The translations under genes were made by a program, and so were the position numbers. 64,000 bases of DNA from Amaurobius ferox. Its lineage: Eukaryota; Arthropoda; Arachnida; Araneae; Amaurobiidae. Each line of letters starts with the position of its first letter. Position 1 is the stretch's first letter. The notes under the pieces are model-generated. The model did not search any database. It was not told where the DNA came from and was given only the letters and a program-made list of their open reading frames with translations. Positions 23,201 to 38,200 of the stretch are shown here, one piece after another. The stretch is from contig OX578140.1 of the NCBI GenBank assembly GCA_951213105.1, positions 117,473,653 through 117,537,652 of the forward strand, written 5' to 3'.

Positions 23201-26200
23201 CCTCCCCCACTGGGTTCCGGTCTAAATTGGGTGGCACTTCCCGACCGTCCAAACTGTTACCTTACACCTTTCTGGTAGGTCGGACGGTCTGGGTTTCAAC
23301 AACAACAACAAGCATTGTACTCCTTTCTGGTAAGTACAATGCTTGTGTAAAAGTTTTGTAACCATGCTAGCTCAACTCTTCCTGAGGTTCTCAAGTAATT
23401 TGATAGTTGTGTGGATGAATTTTAGTGATGTTCTTTAATTGTTGTTACAGATTAGAACAATAAAGTGACTTTTGTTACATGTTCCAAAAAATGAAATGAA
23501 AGGGCAAATATTGTTAGCAGTGACAATAAAATTATTGCTTTATATATAATTTTATATAACAAAATTTATGAAATTTTTCCCACTTAGGTGAAATACTCTC
23601 ATAAAATTGCTAATTTTTCCTTTAAAATTTGGTATTTTTTTCTTTAAGTGCCAATTTGCCAAAAGAAAAGTAAAATTAATTGAAATTTCCATTTTAATAC
23701 ATTTTAAATGTGTATTCTATTGTGAATATATTTTTGTGTGACAAAGAATATGTAACTCATTCCAATAAATAATCATAACATAATAGAAGTTGTCAGTGCA
23801 TAAAGTTATATGTGGATTACCAAATTTCTTTGTATTTTAAGAGTAATACACTGTATCGTAAAAGTTAAGTTACAAATGCAATAGATGTTTGTAACACTTT
23901 TACACTGCAGTGCACAGCACTGTATGCTCATCGTATTTGTATTTTAATATAAGCTGAAACTATCTTCTGTGATAATATTTAATGATTTGTGCACATTTTT
24001 CAGGCCCAAATTATACTTCTTCTGATACTTTTAACAGCTATGTTTGATTTCTTAGCTGGGGCTTTCCTAACGCCCAGTGAAGAACAAATGGCTAAAGGAT
24101 TCCTTGGATGGAATGGTAAATTTTCTTTATCCAAATCATGTAATCATTTAGAAAATTTATACAATGCCTCTTTTTAGTTTTTATTTGAAATAATTTATGT
24201 TTCTATTTAGTCTTTATATCACCACTAGCTGATGTGCACATCTTAAATAACATAAGCTATAGTTAGGGATTGATTTGAAATTTTATTAATTCAATTGCCA
24301 AATGCAGTTTTTTCACCACATTTTATTACACATTTAATTGAAAAATCAATTGTATTTTATAAATTCTTCAGCTACACAATTATTCCATAATACTCTGAAG
24401 CTTAAAAAAAAAATTAATTTATAAAATCCAAGTGTTTGTCTTTTATCACTGTTTGCTGATTGCATTAAAAGAATCAATTTCCCTTGGGGTTGAGCGAGCA
24501 AACAAAAATATTTATCCTTTTAGTTAAAATCCCATAAATTATGTAAGCATTTTCAGACTTTCTTTGGCCAAGTGTCAACCATGATTTTTTAATATTCATG
24601 TGAAATAAATATAAGATATTTGTTTGAAAACTATGAAAATAAATTACATAAATTTTATAATTATTACTATTAATTAGAAAATTTAATTAATTTTTTTTAT
24701 TTTTGCATATTCATTTTTAAATTATTAATTATTTTAAATTTACATTTGTGTAAACTTCAATTTTTTTTTGATAATTACTAAATTTTTGCCAAATCATTAG
24801 CAGTTACCAAAATTATTTTTTTATCACAAATTGCGTAAAATGTGATTAACAATATAACCCCTGGCAGTTATTAATAAATTGTATCTTAAAGTTAAAATGT
24901 ATCAGTTATATATAAATACTTGTAAGGCTCTTTCTAAAATATATGCTTTGAAATATTATATGCAATATACCTCTCTCAGAAATTTCAAAAGATTTAAGGC
25001 TACTAAAAGAAAAACATGAAATTGCATAACTCCATTCTGATAGAAATCAAACAATAATAAACTTGTCATTTATAATCATCATTTTGTTGTAATAACTTGA
25101 AATAAAATTTTAAAATGTTCTTAAGGGCATTAGTTTATTATTTGGAGGTTCATCCATTGCCTGTAGATTGTAAATTCACTTTGTCAATTGCTATTCATTC
25201 AAATCACATTTTAATTGTTAAAATAAATAATCAAAAGTAAGATTATTTATGTTCTAATTCACGGATTTTAACATTTTACTTCATTATATATGACAAAGCT
25301 GTTTAAATGTTCATGGTTTTCTTCCAATGTTTATTAATGTATTGCTTCATTGCATGCATTCTATCTGTAATTGACCTGTAACCTGATTTTTAACTACAAT
25401 GGCAAAACTAAAAAAATAAAGGAATTAGTACTCACCATTATTAAATGATGTATCAGCCTCAGAATTTCTAACACTCTTACTACCTAGTGACCTAAAATTA
25501 ACACTAGCACCATGTACAGGAACATACCGATATTTGCAACATTAAAAACATTAAATTAAAATTAGCTAACAACTCAAAACCCATATTGACATTCAAAATA
25601 TTTTAAAACTTTTCACCTATACAATGCTTAATCCTTTCTGACCTTACTTAAAAGATAAGCAAAATTTGTCTATCAATCAATATTAATTTTCCCTTAAAAT
25701 ATTTGACATACTACTGACCCGTTTTAAATGCTAAACTATTTCAAAACTACCTCTGAAGCCAAGCAACCTCAATATATTCCATAATAAACATGTTAAAATA
25801 ACTTAATTTTAATACAAAATGACATAACACTTCATAAACACAAAATGCATTGTTCAAAAGTACAAATTTACTCTTAAATTGTTTGCACTTAAATACACAT
25901 ACTTTATGCTAAAATATTACACTTAAGATAAGTTTTTGATACTTTTTTATCTTAAAAAAAAAAAAAAAAAAAAAAATTACTGTGAAACAAACTGGTATAA
26001 GACAACCACTTAGGCAACTACTCATGGTTGATGAATACAGATAAATACAGCTGTAAGAAAACTGTGTGAAACAATATGTTTAATATTGCTGTATCTAATT
26101 AAATATTAATAACTCATTTAAATTCGAAAGAATATCTATTTAACCTTATTTAACAATTTTTTAATGTACTGACACTTGTTAAAATCCCATATATTTTTCT

Positions 26201-29200
26201 TTCCCCTTTGAGTATTCCATAGCAAAATGATTCACTGCACAATTGTGTTGATAATATTATTTTTCATTTAATGCTACTTACTACTTATTAATTTACACAA
26301 AGGTACTTATTAAATTATATCCCCTTAAAATAGGGCTGTAGTGGTGGTGAAATATCAGGGCAGATTCAAAAGATTTGTGATGAAATACAAAACTTATAAC
26401 TTTTTTCTAAAAATAATTGAAGCAAAAATTTCACAGAAATATTTATATTTTTATAAAGCAGTATTAATTAACATAGTTATGATTTCTATTTTTTCATTTT
26501 TGGTATTTATTACATTTTTAAAACTTATTTCTGATGTTTTTCTAATTAAGTTTTCTGTCAGTTTTCCCCATACTTTTCTTTTCTTAAATGTTTTACAGAT
26601 TTGTTTTATTTATTTTCAGTTCATTTTCCAAATATTTGAAACATTTGTGGTCAGTACTTACTTTTGGGGGCAATTTTAAATCCATTTTCTTGCACAATTT
26701 AATCTTTTTTTTTTTTTTTTTTCAGATTTAATTTTGTACTAAAATAAATTATTATTTCCACTATTGCTTGTCTAATCTTCTCTTTTAAGTTTTCTGATAT
26801 TGATCTTTTATTTCTTTATTTTCCCAAACTAATGGACAGTATGCAATAATTTAATGCTTTTTTTTTATAGTTAAAGGGGCTACCCACTTATTTCCTTTAA
26901 TTTAAGATTTATTACCAGTAATTATTGGTGATATTTTTTATAAATTGATATTTCTCTTTTAATCACATATTCTGCAATTTTTCAATCATTGTGATCATAA
27001 TATTCAGTTATTTATTTATTTATCTGTTGTTTCATTATATATGTAGCAACTATGTTGACAAATAGCAGGAATGTTGACAAATATCATGATGTTCAGATAA
27101 TAATTCAGTTTTTTAACCAGCTATTATGTTGACTGAATTTTAAAAAAATGTAATTTTTCATATTTATTTATTTATGAAATTATTAAGTCCCTCAATTAAC
27201 TGAGGAACTATGGAACAATATGTAAAAAATACGCTTTTAAATACTGGGGCATCATACATGTATGACATTTCAGAAATTATATCAAATTTAAAGTAATCCT
27301 AAAAATCTCAAAAATACCTTTAAAATGTCATTATTGAGCAAATGCCATTATAATTATATGTTTCTTGATTCATTCTCTTTCATATAGAAACCATAGTTTT
27401 GGAGAATCTGAAACCACATTTTTCTGAAGAAGAAGGCTTTTTTTCTGTTTTTGCCGTTTTCTTTCCTGCTGCCACTGGAATTCTTGCTGGAGCTAATATA
27501 TCTGGTGATCTCAAAGTGAGTTTGAATTCATAATTTTTTTCTTATTCATAAAAAAGTATCATTTTTTTCTGTAAAAAAGAGAAAAATAACTCTTTTGTGC
27601 TCAATTGATAATTTTGTGTATTAGAGTGAAGTGCAGCTCTTTCATGGCAGCCGTTCGAACCCATAAAAAAGTATTTAATAGCAAATTATGTATTATTAAC
27701 ACTAGGAAACTTTTGTATGTATAGAAATACTTGTGCAACCAATAAGCAGTGTGTTTTGTTTATATTCAGTAGTGTTCCTATTAGAATGCAAGACTACGAG
27801 AATCTTGCACTTTTCTTGAGAATCTCGCACAATTGAAATTACTGTGTGAAGATACTTCCCTTTCATCAACCTCTCCCTCCATTTCCCCATTGAGTCCAGT
27901 AATCAGGGACCAGGACAAAATTTAGGGCTTTCCTTGGATTCCCCTTCCTTCTATGCTGGATTTTGTGCACTGGTTGTGTTAAACCCCTTTTTCTTTCATC
28001 CCCTTTCCTGATTCACCATAGATCTTACAAGTATAGATATGCTAAGGGGGAGTTTTTTCTGCTATCCAATATAGTAGAACTTGTCATATGATCAAATGCT
28101 CCTAGACTCAGGACAGGGTGGGTAGAACTGGTTCTTGGACAAGGCTGTAGTGAGTGAACCCTACCCTCTAATAGTCGGATATCCTCAAGAGCAGGAGCTC
28201 TGGACTGGTAAAGTGGGTTTTAGATCATGTGATGAGTTCTCTATGTTTGGTAGCATTGCCTCAATACTGTAACAGTAGCAAGTCCTGCCCAATAGCAGGT
28301 CTGGTATATAAGGTCTATGTGATTCACCCTCCATTGACAGATAATTGCATTCCCAGGAGTTAGGTGACTGTGTCCCATTGTCTAGTAATTCATCTCCCAG
28401 GAGAAATGTAGAACAAGAATAACTTGCATTGTAAGGGTGCAGGAGTCTACTGCTGCACAGTAAAGCAGAATAAAATTACATTATAGTAAAACTTTTAACA
28501 GCAATCATTCAATGCCTGCATTTCCAATTTCTTAGAAGGAGGCAAGATTGGAACCCTAAATTTCACAATAAGTGCCCAGAACTAATGCTGTTTGAATTAC
28601 TTATTCAGCAAACTAGTAATGAAATGTTCCAGTTATTTTGGCAATGTTCACTCATTTTAACAGGCTATTTCATTAACACTTTAATTACAATTGCATTTCT
28701 GCTAGTCTCCTGATTTTTACAGGCAATCACAAGTTCTCCCTGTAAAAAAGTGCTAATATTTCAATTTTCAGATTCCCACAAAATTCTCTTATTTATGAAA
28801 TTGTAGAAATATCCCTACAATTTATAAAACTTGTAGCATGTAAATCATACAAAAAATATTGCAATTCCAGTCTCCATGGGAAGCAGATTTGTTTTGCTAA
28901 AATCTTGGTACCAGACATCAAAAATAGTATTTTCAAATAGATCTCAAAACGTAGTTGAGTTATTCTTCACCAAAATGCTGCAAAATAAGATCGTAATTCC
29001 AGTGTCTGCAAGAAACAAATTCATTCTGCTGAAATATTGTTACCTGTTACCAAACGAAATATCAAAAATAGTATTTTTATATTGAACCCTGATTTATTTG
29101 AACTGTGTTTCACAAAAGATCATAATTTTTGTGTCCACAGGAGACAAATGCACTTTATTATAATCTTGTTATCAAACAACAAAAAAAGCATTTTCATTAA

Positions 29201-32200
29201 ATTTTGCCAAAATGCCAAGAAAAAAAGATTTGTGGCTCTTAAATGTGATTTAAGACAAACTTCTTATTCACTTGTATAGATACTAAACCCTAGCGAAAGC
29301 AGGCTTCTGCCATCCTCGGGAAGTAAATTCATTTCACTACAGTTTTGTCATTTGCACGATATTTGTTATATTTGTGCATATTGTATAAATAAATACATTT
29401 ACATTATGCAAATGTTTATAAATTAAAATTATTTCATTTAAACAGAAAATTTTGAGCTCTTACTCTGAAAATCTCGCCCAAACTTTTTGCTAGGGTAAGA
29501 AAATCTCACTCAATTTTTTTAGAATTAATGGAAACCCTGATTTTTCTTTGAACTGCACTTTTTGTTTGAAAGGAGTTCATCCTTTCCATTGCTATTTAGA
29601 AGTTCATTTTCTGGCACTAATTGTACATTGCACTCCTCTCAGCTCCATCAGTACATGAGCAGTTTGCAAAGCAAATGAGAATCACAGATTGCAAATCTAG
29701 TTAAATTGAGAGAATACATTATTGATTAGGTTCTTGCAGATTTTTTTATAGAACCAAAATGTGTGTTAATGCAAAGTTTCACTTTATTTATTGCTATTAA
29801 CGACTTAAAGCTCATAGTACATGTGATTCATTAAGGATCAAATAAATTTATCTTTTATTAAAATCTTATGAAAAAATCTGGTGTCACTATTTAGTTAATG
29901 CATCATAAGCTGAAAAGTACTTACTTACATTTAGCTTTGTTTATACTTTTGTTTTCCCTACAGTACACATAATGTATCTAAAGGGAAAGTATACTCTATA
30001 ACAAAAAAATCGACGCACCAAGAAGGAGTTGTCTGATTGTAATGAAATTTCGTATGCAAAGATATTTTGAGTGAACATGCAAATGAATAAAATTTAGTGT
30101 CCAATGAATAAATAGGGGGAGCTCCAACGCATCCGAACTGCACATTCAGCAGGTGTATATCTGCAGGTGGGTATGGTCTGGGATGCCATCTCCTTTGATA
30201 TCCGGACCCCTTTGGTAGTCATTTCTGGCACACTGACAGCACAGCAGGACATAGACAACATTCTACTACCGATTGTGTTACCATTCCTTTTGTGACACCC
30301 CGGACTTACTTTTCAACAAGATAATGCCCGGCCGCACACGGCACGTGTTGCTATGAATTATCTTCAATCTTACCCAACACTTCCATGGCCAGCTAGGTCT
30401 CCTGATCTCACTCCCATAGAGCACATTTGGGACGTTATGGGAATGCGATTGCAACCATCCCGAAATATTGACGATTTAGCCCGACAGTTGAAGACAATTT
30501 GGCAAGACCTTCCATAGGACACCATCCATGAACTTTATCAGTCTATGCCACGCCGGGTGACATCTTGCATCCAGGCTAGAGGTGGACCAATTCCTTATTG
30601 ACTTCCTCCTTTTGTATACGGTCAAACTCTAAATCATTAAATTGTTCTGAAATTTTAATCTTTTCTTTTTCTATGTATGTTCTTCACATCCACCAATTTT
30701 TATCACAATCGGACAACTCCTTCTTGGTGTGTCAATTTTTTTGTTATAGAGTATATTATGATGGAGTTCAAAAATCCGACTCTTCAGTTTGATGGTTATA
30801 TATGTTTTCACCATCTCTGAATATGAATTAATCATTTTTTCAATGATCTCTCTTTATTATTACAATATCTTGAACAAAATTACTGATTTAAATTAAATAT
30901 AGTATGGCTGTTTGAATCTGTGATATTTACAGGCAGATAGAGTCAAGGTAATATGAACATATTTCAAACAAAAACCCTTAATTTTGGGTAAATTTATTAA
31001 AACGAAAGTCATAAATTTTACCTTTTGCAAAATAAGTAGCTACATTAGTTATATGACAGTACTTCTCAATCTTTGTGAAGCCGCAGCCCAGTAAATCCTT
31101 TTTTGATAAAGATGATGGCCTAATCCCAACAAATTTACTCATAAACACCTTTCTTAATTCTTTTTTTGACTCCATGCATTAAACTTACATAAGTATTAAT
31201 AATTAATCATGGTATAACCATGAAGCATATTAGTATATTTATGTATACAGTGTTGACAAATATAAAATTACATTTAAATAAGTTATCAATCACTGGGCTA
31301 ATGAAATTGTATAGCATATTGTAATTTTCTTAGACCAGCACCATTAAATTAATTTGTGTTGATTTTCATTGACATATCATTCTTATCACTAAAATTTTAT
31401 AATATTATTCCATATAAAATAGATTATTTTATTATTAAATTAATTTTACTCATGTTGGTTTGAAAATAAAATGGTATTAAGAAAGAAAAATATCTATCCA
31501 TTGTAATTCACCATAGAAGTCAAATGAGCAGTCTATTATTCAGATTAAAATTTAAATGTGGCTTGTTCACTGACATTTGCTACACAGATGTTATTTAGGT
31601 GTTTTGGTTTTGAGTTTTTCGACACATTCACGAATGTTATTCACCTTAGTATATTTCCACTATGAAATATTTATTCATAAAAAATACTTAGAAAACTAAA
31701 ACGACAAACTCCAAGAGAATCTCTCGCAACCTGGTATAAATGATTCCAAGGCCCAGTACCGAGCTACGGTCCAGTGATTGAGAAACACTGATATAAGGCA
31801 TGGAGATTTTTTTTTATGTTAGCTAGATGGGAAGAAGGGGGATCACAAATTTATTTATCATTTTGAAGACTTTTTAAAACAGATTTAGCATTTATACTAA
31901 GGAAGACATACATGTTCTTCTATTTGTTTTCATCAGAATTTTAAATAAATTGCATAAAAGTTTTAACTTTCTTTTTAGTTTTATTAGAAATTGAGGAAAA
32001 TATAATTTGGATTAACTGAGCATTCTATGAAGCATATTTTAAAAAAATTATTATTATTATTATTATTTTGTGTGTGTGTACAAAATAATAATAATAATAC
32101 AACAACAAATAATAATAATAATTGTACACAGATTTTTACTGTATAATGTTACAGTTCTTCCAAGTATAGTTGATTGGCATTTCTTTACAAAGTATTTAAG

Positions 32201-35200
32201 GCTCTTAGTTGGGGCTTTATGGTGCAATGGATAGTAATAGCAAAGGATATTAATTTGAGGGGCTAATTGAAAAATATTGTAATAATAGATAATTCAGTTA
32301 AAAGGTTAATCTGTACCTAGTAAACTGAGCATTCAGTTAACCAAATTTTAGAATTTTTGCAGCTAGCTATGAGACGTAGCTAATTATAAATATTTAATTA
32401 AATAATGTCCAATGTCAATTGTGTATGATGTTTGAATTATTAATTTTATTTTAATTTTGTACCTTAGTATTATAAAAAATAAAATAAAAATGCTATATAA
32501 ATTTCCTTAGATATTACTCTGCATTCATTTGATATTTTGAATATCTGCTTGTATCATCTATAGCATAACTTTTATTTAGCTAGCTGTATTTTTTTTTATT
32601 TCATGATAATATATTTTAGGATCCTCAAACAGCTATTCCCAAAGGCACATTGCTTGCGATTCTATTAACAACGCTCTCGTATTTATTATTTGTGGTGGTT
32701 GCAGGCAGTACTGTTCTTCTAAACTCTAATGGAGAAATTGAATTTGTCAGAAATGGAACTTTGGAGCTTTTAACAAATTGCTCTCTGGGTGCCAACCATA
32801 AATGTGAATTTGGATTATTGAATAATTACCAGGTATGTAATATTTATGTACTAGCAGAAGTACCCATCATTGCTTATGATTTATGTGAATTCTAAATGCA
32901 TTCTAAATCACACTTTTATTGAAAAATTTCTTTACTCCATACAGGATGTTTCAAAAACATTGCACGACTATGTCTCTTGAACTATTGATCATAGACTCAT
33001 AATTACAATTTAACCCTTTCATGACCGGAGAGTGAATAAAGCAGCATTTCAATAGACCACAGCAAGAGTCGTTTGCTACCCCAGACCCGGGCACTTTTTG
33101 CAACTAAGCCTAACACAGCAAAAACATCATGTTAAATCAACTTTAAAATATGTCTACAATTGGATTGTCGTATAGACATCAACTTACTGGTTGAATGAGT
33201 AATTGTTTAGCAATATAAAATGTATATATAATATGAAATATAGCAGAAATATGGTTATAAAGCAATTAAATGAAAACTTCATTCTAAACTGAAAAATCTA
33301 AATATTATTACGAATCTAAAAATCTGATGTGGGCAGCACATGACTTTCCCTGCAGACTTATATCCATGTTCTCTTTATTTTAATTACATTTAATTCACTT
33401 TTAATTCAATTTTCGTTCTCATTTGATAACCGGACTTATTTTCAAAGGTGGCGTAGAGAAAATACGAAAAACTAAAATATCTCGAGAACGGCTAGTCCTA
33501 ATGTAATGGGGTTGGTCTTATTCTTTTCTTCGCTAAAAATTACGTATTAAACAAGCATTTAATGGATATATTTGAGCATACGTAGTTCTTTAGTTTAGAT
33601 TTGGACGATTTTTGCGGGCCATTCTGCAAAAAAAAGCAGGTTATTTTTTTATGAATCGTACCAAAATCTAATCAGCACCAGGATGACCTATACGTGACTT
33701 ATCTACCGAATTTTGTGAAATTCGGTCCATTAGTTTTTCAGCTACAGTGGATACAAGCTTTTGCGGGCCATTTCACAAAAAAAGGCGGGTTTTTTTTTAT
33801 TCTGAATCGTACCCAAAGCTAATCAGCACCAGCCCCGCTCACAAGTGACTTACCTACAAAATTTTATGAAATTCGGTCCATTAGTTTTTTAGTTAGAGTG
33901 GATACAAAATCTGCACAGACAGACACACAGACGTCACACTAAAAATGGTTTTTTCGCATTCCAGAGGTCTCGAAACGTGTAGATCCGTCGAAAACTCGAA
34001 TTGCGATTTTCGGCATGATTCCAATACTTTCCCTATACATTACCATGTATTGCAGGGAAAGTAAAAATAACACTTATTCTAAATATAAAATATAACATTA
34101 TTACAAATATATTATTATATGTCCTGCAATTTTTTATATAATCAGACATCTCTATTGAATGTTTTGCAAGGTATGAAATTTTTCAAAACAGGGTTCAATA
34201 CAGGGTCCTATGTTGCAAATTTTGTAATTTTGTAGTACTTGTAGCACTTTTCTTTTAGAGAACTTTTAAAATAAACTATACACCTTCTTCGAGATTTTTT
34301 CCCATTGCTATTAACATGTAAGCTAGGAAAATGTTGACTAGTTAACCATAACGAGTTAGGTACTGGAGATGTTGATGTTGATTTTCCCATTTTAGGTTCA
34401 ATGTATTTTTCAATAATTTGATAAATAACCCTAGATTTAAGCTCTAATGCTGTAAACTGTTGGCCAATTTGTTTTGTAAACAATATATGTGAATTTAGTA
34501 CTGTCATGTCTAAGAAACCCAAAGATAGCTTTTGATACCATTTTACTGTTTTTCTGAAAACTGGGTAATGGTGCATTACCGAATCTCCCTTATCTATTCC
34601 ACCCATATTCTTATTATAGTCAACCACACAATGTGGTTTCAAAATGTCTTCTTGTGTGTTTCTGTCTGTTTTGCCAATGGATACTATATTATTTCCATGG
34701 AAAGTTGTTAACATTACTACATTACTACATCATTTTTCTTACCTTTGAACCCAAATATTTACACTTTTCTTCTGAAATGCCAAGATTTGGTTTTTTGGAA
34801 ACTTCCGAGTTAAGTTTTTAGGCATTCTTTTCCTGTGCTTTGACACAGTGCCACAAACATTTGTTTGATTTGAAATGAGGTGTAATGCTAGTTCTGGAGA
34901 AACAAAAAATCTGTTGAGATACAGATTATGACCTAAGAAGTCCGCTAATAAAGTCTTTACTACTCTTTCTCCATTCAATTTGCTTGTTCCCAAAAGTTGT
35001 GTGTCTTTCCCTGTATACACCAAAATGTTCCATAGTAACCTAAAATTGACTCACATAGTTTAAAAATTTTAATTCCATATCATGTGCATGTTAATGAAAT
35101 ATATTGCCGAAAACCTAATCTTCCTTTCCATGCAAATAAACTTTCATCGATACAAATTTTCTCCCCTTCTCACTTAACATGCTAAACATACCACACATAG

Positions 35201-38200
35201 CCCTTCCATTAAAATAAGCACAAAACAACTCCTATGATAGAGATATTTCCTAAAAATATCTCAGTCCACATGCCTTTTAAATTGCCAGACAACTACAAAT
35301 GCTTGCACGTGCATTTATTTATATTGCCAACTTAGTCAGCATCTTAATGAAAAATAGAAAACGAAACTGAAATATGAAGGCCAATAATCTAAGTAACTAG
35401 CTTTACAAAAATTACAGGGTTCAGGGCTTCAGTAGCTGTCTCATATTCGAGGCAAACGCACCGACGGGCCGAGGAACGAGGAAGCTCTCTGAGTTATATA
35501 TGGCGTGCTGGTCCCGAACAGGTTAAGAGATGCTTTAATTAAGATAGACTATTGTATGCAAATTTTGATCATGACACCTTTTAGTTAAAAAGTACAAAAT
35601 GTAACTTTTTATATGGGCACCCTAGAAAAAAAAATTTCCTTAAATGTCTCATTATCATATGATTGAAATTACCCGAGATATTATTAATTAAATTTTTTGA
35701 TAGGCGATTGAGGGCTGTATAATTTTTTTACTGAAAATAGGTATGCATGTATACTTTTGAATGCCCTTTTTTTTTTACTGAAATTCAATTTTTGTATGAC
35801 TCTGAAATTTATGTTTTTATAATTTCTTTTGATTAGTTAGTTTAAGTCTTATAACTTTGACAATTTTTTCACAGCCAATTTTGCATATTAGAGAACCAAG
35901 ATTTTGCCAAAAGATCTTTAAATGAATAAGGAATATGTTTTTAATTTGAACTTCTTTTGTAATAGACGTATATACAAATTTAAAATTTGTACTTTCTGCT
36001 AAAACTTGTTATGGAACCAAAACTGCTTTAATCTGAAAATCTTAACTTGAAGCATTTCTTAAATTGGAACCTTGAGTCTGCGACCAATTGTTTAAGAAAT
36101 ATTTAATCATGCAATTTTTTTTAAACATCCTGAAAATATAAAAAAGAAATGGTTAAATGTATCAAAATCTATGTTCTACCTATTCATATGCAAATTCATA
36201 AATCTACGGAATAAAACATCCCAGGTCCCATCATTACCAAAATGACAAAAATTTGATCATGCTTTTCCAAAATAAAACAGATAAAATGAGTAGAACATAT
36301 GAATATTTATGGTGTATTTATCCTATTGTGAGTACTAATAAAAGGTAGATCTAAAATTTTGAAATTTAGATACCCTGTACCGTACCAAAACTGAACAGAT
36401 GTCTTTAGTTAATGGTATTATATCTTTTTATTCTGTTGAAACAATTGATGATTAAGCATAATCTAAAAGATGCCATTCATTTATTAAATATTTTTATTAA
36501 ACATGTATGTTAGTCAGATTGATAAAAAATTTGAAAATATCAGGTATGCTATCATTGAAAACTATGTTTTATTAAAAAGTGTATTTTATAGAATAAAAAT
36601 AATTTGTTTCCATTGCTTAACTTCATAATACCATGTTATACAAATTAAAAAAAGATTTCTGACTAACATTTATTCTATGTACGAGACTATTGTTATTGAT
36701 CAAAGTTGGGCAGTATCAAAAATACATGTATTTGAAATACATTTTCAAAATACACTTGTATTTTGTATTTTAAACTGAATATTTTGGTAATGAATCGAAA
36801 ATACATTTTCAAATTATTTTGTATTTTCAAAATACTCAAAATACATTTCTTCAGATTTCAAGCTATTGTGTATAAGTCACAGATAAATGATTCACAAAAA
36901 TAAAACTGCTAATTTGTATTTTGTCTAGTCGTTAAATTCGTTTCTAGGAATCAGTCTAAACAGCCTTTTCCAACCTGGCGCATATAAAGATATTAATTAA
37001 TGGTATGTTTAGTATATGTGGTGACCTTTGAAAAATATAGTTTCTGTTATAATCTTTGTCATATAGGAATTATATAATGATGATGTTTGCTAGATGTTTT
37101 CTTCCTGTCTATGTATAAAGAAAAGGGACAAGAAGAGAGCTTGAAGTTCCATTCTTTGTGGAAACATAAGCATAGGCAATCCAAGCTCTGTTATGCATTG
37201 TATATATATTTTAAGTAAATTAAAAAGATGCAATACAGTAGTTAGTTATTGCAAAGATGTGAGAAAAGATGAAGGATGCTGCCGCTTGTGATGCAAATGT
37301 ATTTTTGGAGGTATTAGATGGAAAATCTTTTAATCTATTGATAATAATAGAGTAATAAGGCAGAATGCCAATTATGCAAACCAAAATGTGCAGTTATAAA
37401 TGGAACTTTCGAAGTCACAACAAATTTTGAAATGCGTCTAAACGTAAGATTTTAGTTTTATGCAGGAGTACTTCGATTTAATGAGTATGTATGCTAGTCC
37501 CTTAGCATTTGTTTAATTGAGGTATCGCTATATTATGTAATAAGTTTTATTGGTGCAAAAATGTGCCATACTATACAGAAAAATGTTTTTTTTAAACATC
37601 TATTTCTTAGGATCTATTATAGATAGAGCTCATAGGATGACTGATTTGAAGTTAGCATCATATTTCAGAGAGGTAGGAGGTTCACTATGGATTTCTACTT
37701 CTGATTCTTTTTTAATTTCCAGTTCAAAAATTGTTATTTTACTTTAAACGTCTGTATCTTAAAATTGGCTATAGATAGCACTTAGATGATAACTGATGAT
37801 ATGAATCCTGCATCAAATTCTTGAGGATGTAGGGTGGTTGAGTAAGAATTTGTACTTCCGGTTTCTTTTCCACATCTGGTTCAAAAATTTTCCTTAAAAC
37901 ATCTTTTTTTTTTTTAATTGGTTATAGATAGAGATAATGACTGATATTGATTCAGCATTTTTAAATTCCGGAGCAAATCGCAGTTCACTAAGGATTTCCA
38001 CTTTCAGTTCTTTTTCCACTTCCAGTATAATTTGTATTTCCAGTTTCTTCTCTTCATCTAGGTTCAAAAATTTTTCTTAAAACATCTATTTCTTAAAATT
38101 TATTATAGATAAAGATAATGACTAATATGGATTCAGCATCAAATTACTGAGCAGAACTAGGGTTCACCAAGTATATCCACCTCCAGTTCTTTTTCCACTT

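Larger units (their letters stand above)
22481..23346. repeat. Stacked SINE insertions copied as a perfect palindrome
   Basis: The 14-mer AGTACAATGCTTGT occurs directly at 22481, 22536, 22838, 22917 and 23333, and inverted at 23006 and 23308. Between the first copies lie a SINE 3' fragment, a full SINE and a 65-bp short unit. The left arm 22522-22924 and right arm 22933-23335 are exact reverse complements (403 bp) around an 8-bp spacer, GCTTGTGT. The whole block is flanked by the same 14-mer, the target-site duplication. Confidence 0.93.
33014..35522 (-). mobile_element. piggyBac element with TTAA target duplication
   Basis: TTAA at 33010-33013 and 35523-35526. Ends CCCTTTCATGACCGG and, inverted, CCTGTTCGGGACCAG are imperfect inverted repeats starting with the CC(C/T) of piggyBac elements. 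The transposase relic is on the minus strand. A second repeat (U2, 33320-34066) is inserted between the left end and the transposase. Confidence 0.85.

Noticed and set aside
26341..26679. 112-codon ORF in intron F-G
   Set aside because: Composed of Phe, Ile, Leu and Lys codons expected from T- and A-rich sequence; no domain.
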